Shown here: positions 51,732-64,000 of the stretch, piece after piece | Position numbering within the stretch: the stretch's first letter is position 1 | How the letters are laid out: each line of letters opens with the position of its first letter | Assembly: GCA_028023455.1 (NCBI GenBank) | Contig: JAQFVV010012498.1 | Location: 3,440,797-3,504,796 of the forward strand | Length of the DNA: 64,000 nucleotides | Origin: Epiperipatus broadwayi | Taxonomy: Eukaryota > Onychophora > Udeonychophora > Euonychophora > Peripatidae | Direction: 5' to 3' | The notes under the pieces: generated by a model | The model's database searches: none | Seen by the model: the letters and a program-made list of their open reading frames with translations, nothing else | What the model was told of the DNA's origin: nothing | Position numbers and translations under genes: made by a program

Positions 51732-51737
51732 AATAAA
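51732..51737 (+). terminator. Poly(A) signal of the L1/Tx1-like LINE
   Basis: AATAAA lies 24 bp before the (TAA)n tract that ends the element. Confidence 0.6.
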
Positions 51738-51757
51738 GTGCTTTGAAAACTAAAAAG

Positions 51758-51912
<155 letters not shown>

Positions 51913-54590
51913 TAGTAATTTTTTAATTCTTTATTTATTGCACAAAGTCTTAACACGTTTTTTCTTATAACTGTAATTTTGATTTATCTATAAATTTCGA
52001 ATATTTTTATTTATAGTCTCTCTGCAAATTATTTTAGGTCTGTCAATAATTTGCATTTGTGAAAAATTTTAGAATATCTTGCAATCTTTTTATTCATAGT
52101 TTGTCTCATTCATTACATATTTTTGTCACCTAATATTGAGTTTGTTAACTTTTGCATAGTTTACTTTTTCTTTGTTTTGAAATTTTAGTTACTTTACAAA
52201 CAAATATCATAAAACATTTTTTGTTAAATGTTTGTAATTTCAAAGTGAGTCAATAAGTTATTTTCAATACATTGATTTCATTTAGAACACATTTTGCTAT
52301 TTTCAAAATTTGGGATTTGTTTTATTTTTCAGTTGCATGCTTGTCCACACCTGTGTAAAATCATTAAATATATCTTCATCTTATTTATTTTCATTAACTT
52401 CTTTTTGCCTGTTTATTTAACAGAGTGTAGTTTTATCCTGGTGCAAATTTGATTTCCTTATTTACTGTAAAATGACCTGTTGTTATTGCTCATTGGTTGT
52501 ATCTCTTTGCTGTTTATCTATTAGATAAACATAATATTGCAATGACCTTAAACTATCAGTTATCTGATGTAAATCATCAGTAATATGCAATGATTTTAGT
52601 GACTATTTATGACACTACTGGAAACATGATAAGATAATGTTAGAGCTGCATTGTTAAAAACATAATTATTATAGATAAGATTGAATGAGTATATTACTTG
52701 ATTCTCACTTGTTCTTTAAAAGTGATCAAACACAATGTTATAGAGCAACAATATATTTAATTTTTAAATGTCCTTATAATATTTATAACATTGATTTTTT
52801 TATCAAAATTATTGAAGAAGTATATTTTGAATAAACCACAAAAGTATTTAACTAAGTCAAAAATAAAATTCTATATATATATATATTTGTTTTACTTTAT
52901 CAATCGTAACTCAAAATAATATATGTAAGGGTTTTGTGATTGATTTTAAAAAGAATTATAATATTTTTTTATGATTTCTTTCACCTTATGTAATTCTTCA
53001 TCAAACGTTTTTATTTGAACTTTGTCTCTATTTATGTAATAACAAATCATTTAATAATAATTTAATAATATAATTTAAACTTTAAAAAAATGAGAAAATA
53101 ATAATTATGTTGACAATTTGCTGTATCCTAATCCAGTTTGGTTTAGGTTATATCATATAAAAATTGTAATGAAAAGTAAATAAAAGAAAGATTAAAACAT
53201 TTTGTAAAATAGTGACTATAAATTTTTTGAAAGGTGATTAAATAATTAATCTTTTATTAATAGTCTTCTCGTGGAAAGAAAGTATTCAAAAGAAATTTAA
53301 CTGTTCTATTTATTGAAAATTTTGTAATGTTAATTTCTCTAAGTTATAAATATGAAAAAAGTAGAAATTATTGCAAAAAGTTATTAATTTTCTTATTAAT
53401 ACTACTGACTGCTCTAATGATACGCATTCTAAGTAGTTGAAAAGTCTTTCTGCTTGAAATCATTTTTGATAAAAAAAAATTGTTTTAACTTTGACATTTT
53501 TGTAAAACTATACCAACAACAGACTAAATATGAATAGAAATTGAATCTCTTTGCTAAGTAGATTTCCTTTTTTATATCTATAATTTATTATAACTTTAGT
53601 GAAAAATTAATTATTTATAAGTAAGAGATTATAATGTGCAGCTAACTTACATAAATATATTGTTAAAATAATATCTCAATTTTATAGATGCTTAAACTAA
53701 TATATTTTAAACGTCACAGCTTATATATATATTGAAACGGTCAGTTTCATCCATCTGCCCGTTTCACTTATTTTACCCACACATCCATCCATATGCCAGG
53801 TTTAAACCCTCTCAGAGTACCCATTTAAATAACATTAAATTATTATATATGCACAATCATATATATATATATATATGCGAGCAGTATGTCTGTAATTTAA
53901 TAGTATATGTATAGATTACAGATATCTATTCATTTTATAAATATTTCTAATTTGGGAAATATTTTAATTGAAATTATTTTTATGTTATTGGTATATATTA
54001 CAGATATATATTCAATTTATAAATACTTTTAATTTAAGAAATTCATTTTATAAATATTTCTCATTTAAGAAATATTTTAGTTAAATTATTTAGCCCACTT
54101 TATTGCTTTATTATTGAAATCGCATAGGTATATTTCCTGTTATTCTGCACCTATGATTATAAATTTAGTCTTCTACTAATTATGAAAGTAACTTTGTCAA
54201 AATAACCTTTGATCTTGTAAACAGATTTTAAAGTAGGTCACGCATTGGTCCTAAAATAGCATGGACTTGATTTGGTAAATATAAAATGTTAATAACAAAA
54301 TAATGCAGAAAAACAAAATCTCAATTACTGGTTATAATTAAAAATGTTTTTTTTTTAAATAAATAAATGAGTTATTCTACTGGTTGTAACTATTAAATAT
54401 GATTTGCTAAAATAAATAAATGGACTTTTCAGCTACATTCAAGCTCGTAAAAAATTAACAGGTGGCCAGAGTTTAAAAAGTATAAATAGTTAAAGTTTTG
54501 TTGCCTAGATTCGATCATATATATAATAAGTGAGTGTGAGCTGAACTAGGCCTGTTTTACCTTCAAAATGATCAAGTAGGATGGGGATAA
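51913..54590. other. AT-rich stretch without recognised genes
   Basis: Mostly A/T-dominated DNA. A C-rich patch at 53735-53830 (CATCCATCTGCCCG, ACACATCCATCCATATGCC) stands out and is followed by (TA)n at about 53857-53877; it may be a SINE or other transposon end but nothing definite is visible. Confidence 0.5.
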
Positions 54591-54595
54591 ATCAC

Positions 54596-54814
54596 CTCTT
54601 GGCCCTTAGCTGGAGAATGGAGAACTTTGGTTCAATGAAACCTAATGCCATGACCAGCAAAAGTAGCCCATGGAAAATCTCTATTAACTTTAAATCATCA
54701 TCAAAAGTGTCATCATAATATCCTTTCAAGTGCTTCAAAACTAACTGCAATGGAAAACAACTGATTGGTAAATTTTCTCTAAGAGCTCTGTTTAAATCTG
54801 CCTTTCCCAAACAC
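54596..54814 (-). CDS. Candidate host exon, unidentified protein
   Basis: An open minus-strand frame of about 72 codons includes LGKADLNRALRENLPISC, LVLKHLKGYYDDTFDDD and ALGFIEPKFSILQLRAK. It reads like a globular, well-conserved protein with balanced composition, unlike the low-complexity ORFs around it. The 3' end has a good splice donor, CCAAGAG|GTGATT, at 54596/54595. The 5' end has a possible acceptor, TAAAG|GTGT, at 54815/54814, preceded by TTCTTTGTAG. An in-frame TAA lies just upstream, so the exon cannot start further out. I do not recognise the family. It could be a live exon of a host gene or a gene fragment. The 5' end lies in a tandem duplication. Confidence 0.35.
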
Positions 54815-55098
54815 CTTTACTAAAATCTACAAAGAAGATTGTTAAATGCTAATTCTTGCCTGATTGTAAAATGCTAAGGCTTGCCTGATTATAAAACTGG
54901 AATTATCTTTTAAAATGTAAAACTCTAATACTGATTGGTAAATTATCTCTAAGAGCTCTGTTTAAATCTGCCTTTCCCAAACACCTTTACTAAAATCTAC
55001 AAAGAAGATTGTTAAATGCTAAATCTTGCCTGATTGTAAAATGCTAAGGCTTGCCTGATTATAAAACTGGAATTATCTTTTAAAATGTAAAACTTAAT
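54761..55098. repeat. Tandem duplication, 2 x ~170 bp
   Basis: CTGATTGGTAAATT...AATGTAAAACT is repeated at 54761 and 54931 with a 170-bp period and only a handful of differences. Within each copy the phrase TTGCCTGATT(G/A)TAAAA also occurs twice. The duplication copies the first ~54 bases of the candidate exon and its acceptor region. Confidence 0.95.
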
Positions 55099-55915
55099 AA
55101 TCTATTTGAAATGTATAATTTCCTGCGGTCTTTTTATGCCTATTTCTAACTCTATTCGATTTATTCTATGATTTTATCATTTTAATATTATAAGTATTTA
55201 ATATGCCAAATGACTCGAAACCGCAAGTATTTATAAATATAATTTTAGCTTATCGATATGCAAATATAATTTCAAATCTTCGCTATAATAAATATTACAT
55301 AATTGAATTCTTATTCTTCATTCTCATTCGCTGTTTTGAGATCATATTATTATTTTACTGATTAAGTTTTGGGTATTAATATTACAATAATCAGTTATCT
55401 AGTTATTTTATGTAGTTTGCTTAATTTTAGTTATGAATTATAACTATTTATATATGTAACTCACACATCATAGGAACTAGTCATAGAGATATTCTCAAAG
55501 CATATTTTAATGTTTTATTCATAATTACCCCGCAAATATGCCTTATCCTCCTTAGATTTATATATGTCGAGATGCAGGTGATAATATTAAACTATGTTAC
55601 TAATTAATTTAGTCCCTAAATAGTATATTTGAAATACTAAATTTGAGAACTGGATTGTATAGATATGCAAAATAGACGCTATCTAATTTTAAGGCATGAT
55701 AATATAATTTTACGCATTTCCACTATATATGTATAAGTTGCTGATGTGTTCTTACAGAGTATGCAATGTACACTTATCTGCTTGCTGTATGATTCTTGAT
55801 GATGTGTTGGTGAAGGACACACTCATCCACTTTAGTTCTGGTTCAAGCACACTTTTAGAATTAGGGCACAAGGACCTAGATAATTCATAATGCTTCTCCG
55901 ACTCCCTGAACTACT
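55099..55915. other. AT-rich stretch without recognised genes
   Basis: No coding or repeat signature apart from a less AT-rich patch after 55790 leading into Rpt-B. The true start of Rpt-B could lie in this patch. Confidence 0.5.
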
Positions 55916-58576
55916 GAAGCAGTCGGATCTGAGTTCGATCCTAGCGTCATGACTTCTAGCCATAAGCCCACTTCAAACCCTAGTACTAACCTTAAATTTC
56001 CGATGCAATGGGGCTTTATACGTTCAATCCATGCTAATTTCCACAAAGAATAACTTATTTCATAAATGTGTATTCAAATAACTAGTTTCAGATTTAAATT
56101 GATTAATTTTATTAATAAATTCATGATAGAATTATTCATCAATTTATATGTATTATAACTGCGTGGATTGTGCATATATATTTGTAAATATTTAAATATA
56201 TATAATTGTTTAAAAGTTTCATTGCGTCGGGAATGTTTGATTTTAGTTTTAAATAATTTGTTAAAGTTTTATTGATTAAAAGCTATATTCTTTCGATAAG
56301 CTTTCAGATTTTCCCTTTCCAAAAACAACAGTTAAAGTTTTATTAGTTAGAAAAAAAGATAAGCATTTCCTAATTAAAATCATTTTCTGATTTTAAGAAT
56401 TCATTTTCTAATTAGAAAATGAATTCAAGTTAATGAGTTTGAAAGCCTTATCGATGGAATGTATCTAAAAACAACCAGTAAATCTAAAAACATTGATAAT
56501 GAAAGAAGCACTAGCCTGAAGGCATCAGAGGACAGATATATAGCTCTGAAAAGTTTGGAGAAAAAAGCAAAGCCATCTTTGTTGTAGAGAAGTGCAGTGA
56601 ACTCTATGCATTTAAAAATCATATGTTTAAATAGTGTTTCGGTCATGGTAAAGGGCTAAAAAAACAGGAATCTGGCTATTGGTTCCTGAAGTCCCCTAAC
56701 CATCTTCAATGAGGCTGCTGAATCTTTTCCGGATGAATCATGCTGCTAAAATTGTGAAAATTCATTAAAATACTGTTTAAGTAACCGACCAAATGTGTGC
56801 CTATGTTTTTTTACCAACTCGTATGTGTAACCTAAGAACCAGCCCCGGAAGGAATGGGTAATATGTTTTCATAATAAACCTTAAGCATTCTGGCCAGTTT
56901 CGAACTTTACTTTACACTTCCTTTTAGAGCTCTTTTATTCTTTAATATAACAATCTTTATAAAACCTTTTATTCATGCTACTGTAAATTTATATCATAGT
57001 TCTTTCAACCTCTAGTATTTAAACTTTCTCTTTTTTTGCTTTGCAGTTCATTTATTATATTATATATAAATTTGTGTGCTTTATTAATGTCATTTATTTT
57101 AATTATATGCCAATAATCTTTCGACTCGATGATCTCCTTTGTTTCCATTGCCTTGTGCAAATAATAATATATTAATTCTAATAGTAATTCTCACCCATTA
57201 GAACTAGATTTACCATTCTATCAATTATTGAGTCGAAAGAGATTATTAAATGTGTGTGTTATTTTTATAATTGGCTAATAATAAATTATTAGCTCCATTT
57301 TTAATCTATGCACCAGCTATTTTTTGTATTCACCAATATGTATTTATTCATATCCAATCTTAAAATGCTTTTATTGCAAAAGGGCCAATAAAGGATCAAA
57401 TATATTCTAATTCAATGTTGTTATTTAAGATTCAGGAAGGGCACGATGATTGGGGCATAATTAATATGATTTACAAATACTTTAAAATAGTTTTCGTTAA
57501 AAGCTCATTTGAATTTAATTAATTGATCAAGTCATCATGTAGAGCATTATATGGGTTTTAGTATTCAAATGATAACTATCAAGTCATCAACTTCAAACAT
57601 TGCGACATAGGGTAATCTTCCGCTCCATTAGGCTGGTCGGTGATCATATTTCTGTTATTTAAATTAGCGAGGAAGAAAGCACTTCCTATCCTGTTCATAT
57701 TAGTCAAACGGCATAAGACTTGTCAGATGCAAGCCACCATAGGACTTCGATTATCGACTAGCTATTATCTTTCAATTTCATTTTATAGCTCATAATTTAT
57801 CAGCACCATTGCCTCTCTGTTCTGGTAAAGCCTGCTCTGATGCTCATAATTCGTGATGAAGTGATTTAAATTAAAGTCCAACAATTTCTCAGTAAATAAG
57901 TTTTCCAATAAAGATTAAAGTTATGCCCTAAAATACATATCGTGCTTTTCATGAATGGATTTGCGAATGTGAGAAAAAATCTCACATTCTTCTATATAAA
58001 ATAATAATCTTAATTTTCTTTACAACTGAATACCTTTATCTGCCTTTATTTTCTTGTTGGGGGCATAGACATAGACTTTCAAATATTGCGTACTACTCAT
58101 TGGCATATAATAAGGATCACCACTCTTATCATAATCAATAAACTTTGTTTAAAGACTAGAATTAATTAATATAATTATTATTTAAAATTCAAACAAATCA
58201 GACTATTATTATTAAATATTTTCTAAACACACTTGGTTTTTTAAGTCTTTCTATTTATAATTATTTTATTGTTAATGCTTGCTGTCTGTGTTGGCAACCC
58301 GAACATATACATATGATTCAATTTAAAAATATTTTTGGTCAGTTTATTATCAGATATTAATGTCAGTTCAGGGGTTTCTGATCCTCACCAACCGTTGATC
58401 TAGTTTCTTGGTGCATATCACTGTGCCATCGATTTAGATTTCTACTAATCTGAGCTGTTGAGTTGGGTTTGAATAAAGTTTTGAACCACCTGAGTTTGGA
58501 TCCGACTTGCAGTTTAGGTGGTGGGTTTTTCAACTGGTACATGGTTATGTTTTTGGTGCCCAACAGGGGGGGGGGA
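55916..58576 (+). repeat. Rpt-B copy 1 (left arm plus loop)
   Basis: It starts GAAGCAGTCGGATCTGAG, with a pol III B-box-like AGTTCGATCCT. It contains a perfect 30-bp palindrome (56398-56427) and an internal stem formed by AATCTTTCGACTCGAT (about 57116) and ATTGAGTCGAAAGAGATT (about 57228). Minus-strand ORFs of 66-73 codons (56425-56646 and 58363-58563) are not preserved in the other copies and are probably not genes. Confidence 0.9.
58554..58571 (+). promoter_or_regulatory. Lysine-type primer-binding site at the end of Rpt-B copy 1
   Basis: TGGTGCCCAACAGGGGGG matches the start of the lysine primer site (TGGCGCCCAACGTGGGGC) over its first 11 bases with one CpG-decay change, then runs into poly(G). 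Its position at the very end of the repeat is what an LTR/PBS junction would look like. Confidence 0.6.
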
Positions 58577-60697
58577 AATAAAGGTATTCATTAGTAAAGA
58601 AAATTTTTACTCTAATTTTATATGAAAGAATGTGATATTTATTTTCACATTCGCAAATCCATTCATGAAAAGCACGATACATATTTTAGGGCATAACTTT
58701 AATCTTTATTGGAAAACTTATTTACTGAGAATTTGTTGGACTTTAATTTAATTCGCTTCATCATGAATTACGAGCATCAGAGCAGGCATTACCGGAACAG
58801 AGATGCCACGCTGCTGACAAATTATGAGCTATAAAATGAAATTGAAAGATAATAGGTAGTCGATAATCGAAGTCCTATGGTGGCTGGCATCTGACAAGTC
58901 TTATGCCCTTTGACTAATATGAACAGGAGAGGAAGTGCTTTCTACCTCAATAATTTAAATAACAGAAATATGATCACTGACCAGCCTAATGGTGTGGAAG
59001 ATTGCCCTACATCAGCAACATTTGAAGATGATGACTTGATAGTCATCGTTTGAATACTAAAACCCATATAGAATACTCTACATGATGACTTGATCAATTA
59101 ATTAAAGTCAAATGAGCTGTTAATGTAAACTATTTTAAAGTATTTGTAAATCATATTAATTATGCCCCAATCATCGTGCCCTTCCTGATTCTTAAATAAC
59201 AAAGTTGAATTAGAATATATTTGATCCTTTATCGGCCCTTTTGCAATAAAAACATTTTAAGATTAAATATGAATAAATACATATTGGTGAATACAAAAAA
59301 TAGTTGGGGCATAGATTAAAAATGGAGCTAATAATTTATTATTAGCCAATTATAAAAATAACATACACATTTAATAATCTCTTTCGACTCGATAATTGAT
59401 AGAATGGTAAATCTAGTTCTAATGGGCGAGAATGACTGTTAGAATTAATATATTATTATTTGCTCAAGGCAACGGAAACAAAGGAGGTCATCGAGTCAAA
59501 AGATTATTGGCATATAATAAAAATAAACGACATTAATAAAGCACACAAATATATATATATATAATATAATAAATAAACTGCCAAGCTTAGAAAAAAGAAA
59601 GTTTAAAGACTAGAGCTTGAGAGAACTATGATATAAATTTACAGTAGCATGAATAAAAGGTTTTATAAAGATTGTTACATTAAAGAATAAAAGAGCTCTA
59701 AAAGGGAGTGTAAAATAAAGTTCGAAACTGGCCAGAAAGCTTAATGTTCATTATGAAAACATATTACCTATTCCTTCCGGGGTTGGTTCTTAGGTTACAC
59801 ATCCGAGTTGGTAAAAAAATGTAGGCACATATTTGGTCGATTACTTGAAGAGTATTTTAATGAATTTTCACAATTTTAGCAGCATGATTGGTCCGGAAAA
59901 GATTCTGCAGCCTCATTGAACATTGTTAGGGGACTTTAGGAACCAATAGCCAGTTTCCTGTTGTTTTAGCCCTTCGCCATGATCGAAACACTGTTTAAAC
60001 TTATTATATTTAAACGCATACAGTTTACTGCACTTCTCTACAACAAAGCTTTTCTCCAAACTTTTCAGAGCTATATATCTGTCCTCTGATGCCTTCAGGC
60101 TAGTGCTTCTTTCATTATCAATATTTTTAGATTTACTGGTTGTTTTAGATACATTCCTTCGATAAGGCTTTCAAACTCATTAACTTGAATTCATTTTCTA
60201 ATTAGAAAATGAATTCTTAAAATCAGAAAATGGTTTTAATTAGGATATCCTTATCTTTTTTTCTAACTAAAAAAACTTTAACTGTTGTTTTTGGAAAGGG
60301 AAAATCTGAAAGCTTATCGAAAGAATGTAGCTTTTAATCAATAAAACTATAACAAATTATTTAAAAATAAACTCAAACATTTCTGATGCAATGAAACTTT
60401 TAAACAATTATATATATTTAGATATTTACAAATATATATGCACAATCCACGCAGTTATAATACATATAAATTCATGAATAATTCTATCATGAATTTATTA
60501 ATAAAATTAATCAATTTAAATCTGAAACTAGTTATTTGAATACACATTTATGAAATAAGTTATCCTTTATGGAAATTAGCGTGGATTGAATGTATAAAGT
60601 CCCATTGCATCAGAAATTTAAGGTTAGTACTAGAATTTGAAGTGGGCTTATGGCTAGAGGTCATGAAGTGAGGATCGAACTCAGATCCGACTGCTTC
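58577..60697 (-). repeat. Rpt-B copy 2 (inverted right arm)
   Basis: It is the reverse complement of about 55916-58050, beginning AAATAAAGGTATTC right after the poly(G) of copy 1 and ending ATCCGACTGCTTC. It lacks the last ~500 bp of the unit, including the primer site. Confidence 0.93.
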
Positions 60698-62950
60698 CTA
60701 ATTAAAATCATTTTCTGATTTTATGAATTCATTTTCTACATAAAAAATGAATTCAAGTTAATGAGTTTGAAAGCCTTATCGAAGGAATGTATCTAAAAAC
60801 AACCAGTAAATCTAAAAACATTGATAATGAAAGAAGCGCTAGCCTGAAGGCATCAGATGACAGATATATAGCTCTGAAAAGTTTGGAAAAGGAAGCCATC
60901 TTTGTTGTAGAGAAGTGCAGTAAACTCAGTGCATTTTAAATAGTCTTTTGATCATGGTAGAGGACTAAACATCAAGAATCTGGCTATTGGTTCCTGAAGT
61001 CCCCTGAAAGTCTTCAATGGGGCTGCTGAATCTTTTTCTGACCAATCATGCTGCTAAAATTATGAAAAACCACTAAAATGCTATTCAAGTAATCAATCAA
61101 ATGGTGCCTACGTTTTACCAACTTAGATGTGTAACCTAGGGGAAGCAGCCACAGAAGAAATGGGTAATATATTTCCATAATGAACCCTAAACTGTCTGGC
61201 CAGTTTCTGAACTTTACTTTACACTCCCTTTAAGAGCTCTTTCATTCATTTATAATGTAATAATACTTTGTGTAAAACCTTTTATTTATGCTATTTTAAA
61301 TTAGTAATTCTCTCAAACTCTAGTCTTTAAATTTAACTTTCCTTCATTACTATGGTGGTTCATTTATTATATTATATATATTTAGTGTGTGATTTATTAA
61401 TGTTGCTATTTTTAATTATATGCCAATAATCCTTTGACTCGATGATCTCCCTCATTTCCTTTGCCTTATACAAGTAATATAAGATTAAATTCTGATAGTT
61501 AATTTTCACCTATTAGAACTAGATTTATACAGTTCGATAAATCATCAAGTTGAAAGAAATTATTAAATGATTGTTATTTTATCATTAGCTATTAATAAAT
61601 TATTAGCTCCGTCTCTAATCTATGCCACCACTATTTTCTCGTTTCACTAATATTTATTTATTTATTCATATATAATCTTAAAATATTTTTTTTGCAAAAG
61701 GCTGATAAAGGAATCGAATAAATATATTCTAATTCAACTTTGTTATTTTCTATTAAGATTCAGGGAGGGCACGATGATTGGGGCATAATTAATATGATTT
61801 ACAAATACTTTAAAATAGTTTTTGTTAAAAGCTTGTTTGACTTTAATTAATTGATCAAGTCATCACATAGAGCATTCTATATGGATTTTAGTATTCAAAC
61901 GATGACTATCAAGTCATCATCTTCAAACATTGCTGACATAGGGCAATCTTCCGCTCCATTAGGCTGGTCAGTGATCATATTTCAGTTATTTTAAATTATC
62001 AAGGAAGAAAGCACTTCCTCTCCTGTTCATATTAGTCAGAGGGCATAAGACTTGTCAGATGCAAGCCGCCATAGGACTTCGATTATCGACTAGCTATTAT
62101 CTTTCAATTTCATTGTATAGCTCATAATTTGTCAGCACCATTACCTCTCTGTTCCAGTAAAGCCTGCTCTGATGCTCGCAATTCGTGATGAAGTGATTTC
62201 AATTAAAGTCAAATTCTCCCTTATATCTCAAAATAAGTTTTCCAATAAAGATTAAAATTATGCCTTAAAATACGTATATTGCTCTTTATGAATGAATTTG
62301 TGAATGTGAAAATAAATCTCACATTTTGTCATAATAAAATTAGAGTAATAATTCCCTTTACTACTGAATACCTTTATCTGCCTTTTATTTCTTGTTGGGA
62401 GCATAGACATAGACTTTAAAATATTGCATAATATTCATTGGCATATAATAAGGACCACCACTCGTATTATAATTATAAACTTTGTTTAAGGATTAGAATT
62501 AATTAATTTAATCTTAATTTAAAATTCAAACAAAACAAATTATTATTATTAAATATTTTCTAAACACACTTGGTTTCTTAGTTCTTAATTCTTTTATAAT
62601 TATTTTAATGTTAAAACTTGCTGTCTGTGTTGGCAATCTGAACATATACATATTATTTGATTTAAAATTATTTTTAGTCAGTTTATTATCAGATATTAAT
62701 GTCAGTTCAGGGGTTTCTGATCCTCACCAACCGTTGATCTAGTTTCTTGGTGCATAGCACTGTGCTGTCAATTTAGATTTTTACTAATCTGAGCTGGTGA
62801 GTTGGGTTTGAATTCAGTTTGAACTGACTGAGTTTGGATCTGACTTGTAGTTTTTTTTGGTGGGTTTTTTGACTGGTACATGGTTATGTATTTGGCATCC
62901 AATGTGGTACATGGTTATGTTTTCGGTCACCCAATCATTGGAGCTCAATT
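60695..62950 (+). repeat. Rpt-B copy 3 (direct)
   Basis: It joins copy 2 within the shared tetranucleotide TTCC and lacks the first ~450 bp of the unit. It ends with a duplicated TGGTACATGGTTATGT around TGGCATCCAATGTGGT (62893-62908), a decayed lysine primer site with three transition differences in 15 bases. Confidence 0.92.
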
Positions 62951-64000
62951 TATTAAACCCCACACATACTCTGGAGATAGTAATTATGATGTTAGTTACT
63001 CGGTCAACTGAGATCTCGATAAAGTAAATGTTTCATTAGAAAGTGATATTTTTGTAGAATGTTATATATATTTGAAGAAAAGTTATGCGATTTATAACGC
63101 ATAAACTGAAATGATTGAATGAATTAAAATGTCATTTTGTAATTCTCTTTCTTACAATTAAATGCTTTCAAGATTATTTTTTTAAAATGTCCGTCAGTAA
63201 AAGATTTAGTTAGAATAATTATTTAAATATATGTATAATTAATTATATGTGTACTACATCAGCATATATATTATACGTTTGTGTTATACGCGTTCATGAC
63301 AGTAGGAAAATTATCGTTAGAAAAGTAGTAAGAGCAGATCAAAGCAAGGGGTAAAATAAATGAAATATTTTGTCTGTGTCAAAATTAATTATATTCATCT
63401 CGGTTGTTATGATTTAAAATATCCAATATGATATCATGTTAAAAGTTTTAAATTTCAAAGTATTGCTTGCTAGCACATATATTAAATGTTCGCTCCGTAT
63501 TCTTAGTAGCCTCAAATTAGGTGAAGACCTTCAAACTGGAAATTATCTGTCAAGTGGTCTGATGCAGTGTGACATTATGCTTTAATGACAATAATTTCTA
63601 GAGTAACCTCAAAGCAGGTGAAGACCTTTTGTGTACACCAAGCAGCCAGATGTAGTTGGCAAAATGCTTAAATGGTTTACACGCTTTTATGCTAGCAAGA
63701 TTAAAAATGATATCAACAAATAAAAGTTCTTGTGTAATATTAATTTTGACATTTTTTTTCTTTGTGTGTGAAAGCCTCATGCTTAGTGAAAATAATATTT
63801 GAACTCCTATATTTAAACTCAGGTCAGGAATGCATCAGTTGTCCATAAATAATAAAAAACTCATCAATCAAATCATTTTATCAAACAAAATTAAGTCAGT
63901 CATATGTAGTTTGGGGGTCAGTGGGTTATTTCACATGCCCTATTGATCTCATTTTGCTCACTGGTGTCCATATAAATAAATTTGTCAGCAAATTTGATTG
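62951..64000. other. AT-rich stretch without recognised genes
   Basis: A degenerate 25-bp direct repeat, TAGCCTCAAATTAGGTGAAG / TAACCTCAAAGCAGGTGAAG, lies at 63507 and 63604 (97 bp apart), suggesting an old tandem duplication. If Rpt-B copy 3 is a 5' LTR, an interior should begin here, but no gag or pol motif is visible before the window ends. Confidence 0.5.

Larger units (their letters stand above)
55916..62950. repeat. Rpt-B complex: three LTR-like copies in + / - / + order
   Basis: Copy 1 (+, 55916-58576) and copy 2 (-, 58577-60697) form a palindrome with arms of about 2.1 kb around a loop of about 525 bp. Copy 3 (+, 60695-62950) directly follows and matches copy 1 from about 56367 to 58560. 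Landmarks seen in all three include the GAATTCATTTTC palindrome region, TAGCCTGAAGGCATCAG and GGACTTCGATTATCGACTA. Identity between copies is high but with indels. Copies 1 and 3 end in a lysine-type primer-binding site, which suggests the unit is a long LTR of a gypsy-like element. Confidence 0.93.

Noticed and set aside
56425-58563. Minus-strand ORFs of 73 and 66 codons in Rpt-B copy 1
   Set aside because: The matching positions in the other Rpt-B copies contain frameshifts and stops, so they are not conserved.

Overview
This window is intron/intergenic-type DNA from an animal genome: strongly AT-rich, low in CpG, with no operons or Shine-Dalgarno sites, and full of long AT, ATCT and TAA/TAG microsatellites and broken retrotransposons. 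I found no complete host gene. The pol proteins and element types (Ty3/gypsy with a lysine-type primer site, RTE, L1/Tx1-like and CR1/L2-like LINEs, a ZMYM1-like hAT) fit an invertebrate, with arthropod or cephalopod mollusc both plausible. The sequence alone does not decide the species.

Layout. 0-5.7 kb: a two-LTR retrotransposon with a decayed gag-like coiled-coil ORF and no pol. 5.7-15.9 kb: mostly bare AT-rich DNA, with a LINE 3' fragment (8.7-9.3 kb), a tRNA-like SINE head (9.7 kb) and a nearly perfect 359-bp hairpin (12.3-12.6 kb). 16.5-18.8 kb: a worn gypsy pol relic. 19.8 kb: one copy of an unnamed repeat, here called Rpt-A (~470 bp). 21.9-23.9 kb: an antisense hAT/ZMYM1-type transposase relic, interrupted by a ~510-bp foldback whose loop is a 77-nt tRNA-like sequence. 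24.5 kb: a TATA box followed by a short ORF with a signal-peptide-like start, a candidate first exon. 26.8-37.8 kb: a nested complex in which Rpt-A copies meet head to head at a palindrome. A gypsy element (27.4-33.7 kb) and an RTE LINE (34.6-37.7 kb) have inserted into Rpt-A, each leaving a recognisable target duplication. 39.0-39.6 kb: a ~570-bp (ATCT)n array. 41.2-44.1 kb: another gypsy pol relic. 46-51.8 kb: an L1/Tx1-like LINE with ORF1 and ORF2 relics, lying between (TAA)n tracts. 54.6 kb: a candidate host exon on the minus strand, partly copied by a 170-bp tandem duplication. 55.9-62.95 kb: three copies of a >2-kb LTR-like repeat (Rpt-B) in + / - / + order, forming a 4.8-kb palindrome followed by a direct copy; two copies end in a lysine-type primer-binding site.

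How it fits together. Nothing here works as a pathway. The order of events can be read from nesting: Rpt-A formed first, then the gypsy and RTE elements inserted; the hAT relic predates its foldback. The most unusual feature is the density of long inverted repeats (12.3, 22.3, 27.3, 47.8 and 55.9-60.7 kb). If transcribed, these would give long double-stranded RNA.
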